Assembly: GCA_025201805.1 (NCBI GenBank)
Contig: MU619315.1
Location: forward strand, 59,842 to 91,349
Direction: 5' to 3'
Length of the DNA: 31,508 bases
Origin: Parasitella parasitica
Lineage: Eukaryota > Mucoromycota > Mucoromycetes > Mucorales > Mucoraceae
The notes beneath the pieces were generated by a model that was given only the letters and a program-made list of their open reading frames with translations, had not been told where the DNA came from and searched no databases. Position numbers and translations under genes: made by a program. This document shows positions 30,272-31,508 of this stretch, piece after piece. Every line of letters starts with the position of its first letter. Within the stretch, counting starts at the first letter, position 1.

Positions 30272-30629
30272 GTAAGTATCTAATTACACCATCCATCACT
30301 ATAACTACAATGTAAATGTGTGTTATGAGAGAGATTACAGTGTAGTTCGTAAAGGGGTTGTTTTCGTATTTGGATGATCAAGCGTTTCAATGGATGGATG
30401 ATTTTAAAAATCTACGGATGGAATTTTTTTTCCCTCTTATTTGGTTGCCATGGCAATTATCGACATCGATAATAACGTGTTTCGAGGGTTAATGTGATAG
30501 CAGCATGATATATTGGAAGCAAAACGTTTTGACGAAATACACACCTCTATACACTACCCATCTCAATTCTCTTGATTACAATTTATTACATCTAACAAAT
30601 CATAAACTTACATGATTTTTCTTAATTAG
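30272..30629 (+). other. Inferred 5' leader intron of NAC-alpha (358 nt)
   Basis: It begins with a consensus GTAAGT and ends TTAATTAG directly before the ATG at 30630. It is far longer than the 53-76 nt coding introns here. It holds two neighbouring palindromes: TTGCCATGGCAA (30445-30456) and ATTATCGA-CA-TCGATAAT (30456-30473). A long first intron in a highly expressed translation-linked gene often carries regulatory sites or a snoRNA; I found no clear box C/D or H/ACA set. Confidence 0.45.
30444..30473. promoter_or_regulatory. RFX-like X-box palindrome beside an 18-bp dyad
   Basis: GTTGCCATGGCAAT at 30444-30457 fits the RFX X-box consensus at all but its last base. An 8-bp-arm dyad (ATTATCGA, spacer CA, TCGATAAT) abuts it. 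Both are in the leader intron of NAC-alpha. Confidence 0.45.
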
Positions 30630-31213
30630 ATGTCTTCTGAGAACCCCCAAACCTCCATCTTGTCAAATGGTGAGCGAAAGGCTCGTAAGGCCCTTGATGG
30701 CCTCGGTTTAAAGCCTATTGCTGGCGTTACTCGTGTCACCTTTACTCGTGGTAGAACCGTAAGTCTTATTTTGAAAAATAAATATACAGATCATTGATCA
30801 TTGCTCTGTTTATTCCAATTGTAGTTGGTCTATGCTATCGACAAACCTACCGTTTTTAAGTCTCAAAACTCTGACACTCACATCGTTTTCGGTGAGATGC
30901 AAGTTGACGATATGGGTGCCCGTGCTCAACAAGCTGCCATGGAACAACTTGCTTCTGATGGCGAAAAGACCGAAGAAGCTCCTGAGGTTGTGGCCGCTGT
31001 TGAGGAAGAGGAGAAGGAGGTTGATGCCACTGGTGTTGAAGAGAAAGATATTGAGTTAGTTGTCAGCCAAGCTAATGTTTCTCGTAACAAGGCCATCAAG
31101 GCTCTTAAGAACAACGAGAATGATGTTGTCAACGCTATTATGGTAAGCTTAAAACTTATTGACACCGTCAAATCGCTTATTCACGTTAATATCTTTAGGA
31201 ACTCACCATGTAA
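30630..31213 (+). CDS. EGD2: Nascent polypeptide-associated complex subunit alpha
   Basis: Three coding exons, 30630-30758, 30825-31142 and 31199-31213, give 153 residues. The NAC domain is GERKARKALDGLGLKPIAGV, TRVTFTRG, then LVYAIDKPTVFKSQNSDTHI and VFGEMQVDD. An acidic linker (EEEEKEVD) leads to the UBA domain EKDIELVVSQANVSRNKAIK, ALKNNENDVVNAIMELTM. The last coding exon is 15 nt (ELTM and stop). NAC-alpha pairs with the beta subunit at the ribosome exit tunnel, shields nascent chains and steers targeting to the ER. AATAAA at 31218 and 31319. It is slightly shorter than the yeast protein (about 174) because the N-terminal acidic leader is short. Confidence 0.93.
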
Positions 31214-31508
31214 ATTGAATAAATAAGAGTTATCTAAAAAAAGTATGCTGGGAAACTCGCCTGGGAAACCAGCTTGGAGGTCTCCCATTTAAAATAATTG
31301 AAATTCAGATTTTGACAAAATAAAGTGATATCATTGGATAAACTCTTATGTTATTTGACATGAAAGTGTACCTAATGCATTGAATACTGGTGTCTTTATA
31401 CTGTTAATTGATTATTCTTGTATATATTCACTATAGTAGATTTTCTACTGAATATTTTTTATTGTCTAAGGTTATTTTTAATATCTTTTAAGCAGTTTAT
31501 AAAAGAGC
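31214..31508. other. Downstream region of NAC-alpha
   Basis: AT-rich sequence with two AATAAA signals (31218, 31319). No further gene is visible before the window ends. Confidence 0.4.

Noticed and set aside
1..31508. CRISPR arrays, bacterial operons, rRNA
   Set aside because: No regularly spaced direct repeats or rRNA motifs; gene structure is eukaryotic with spliceosomal introns.

Overview
This window reads as nuclear DNA of an early-diverging filamentous fungus, most likely Mucoromycota (Mucorales). The reasons are compact AT-rich DNA, genes split by many GT-AG introns of mostly 53-76 nt with CTAA-like branch points, fungus-specific genes such as homoaconitase LYS4 (alpha-aminoadipate lysine pathway) and an AIM18-like chalcone-isomerase-fold protein, and a Crypton-type tyrosine recombinase relic. 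I assigned the phylum from gene content and style; no database was searched.

Layout. Left end (1-2,855): the first coding exon of a SPRY/RanBPM-like gene (-) diverges from a MYND-SET (SMYD-like) methyltransferase gene (+). 2,856-6,180 is a repeat island without a normal gene. It holds an imperfect inverted-repeat pair (about 2,990-3,096 and 5,757-5,874), copy A of a 1,155-bp repeat, and a pogo-like terminal motif. 6,181-9,919: ERV46 (+) converges on LYS4 (-). 9,920-11,306: a long spacer with a broken-looking small reading frame, then a G-protein gamma subunit (+). 11,383-14,001: decayed mobile DNA, namely an orphan frameshifted ORF and a Crypton recombinase pseudogene (-). 14,427-14,709: a NDUFB4/B15-like complex I subunit. 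14,710-16,912: an orphan GST-like 3' exon and copy B of the 1,155-bp repeat, inverted relative to copy A.

Right half (17,043-31,213) is ordinary gene-dense DNA: a BAR-SH3 endophilin-like gene (-) sharing a 237-bp promoter with the V-ATPase subunit a gene (+); an RS-rich protein with a possible AF4/FMR2-type C-terminal domain (-) diverging from a CASTOR/ACT-like protein (+); an alpha/beta hydrolase (+); a 6-pyruvoyl-tetrahydropterin synthase-like gene (+); splicing factor ISY1 (-) diverging from the AIM18-like gene (+); and nascent-polypeptide-associated complex alpha (+).

The genes are mostly unrelated housekeeping genes. A loose theme is endomembrane work (ERV46, V-ATPase a, BAR-SH3). The most notable features are the near-identical inverted 1,155-bp repeats that bracket about 11 kb, the Crypton relic, and the possible fungal super-elongation-complex scaffold. 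Exon joins were chosen by hand from splice signals, reading frame and remembered family conservation.
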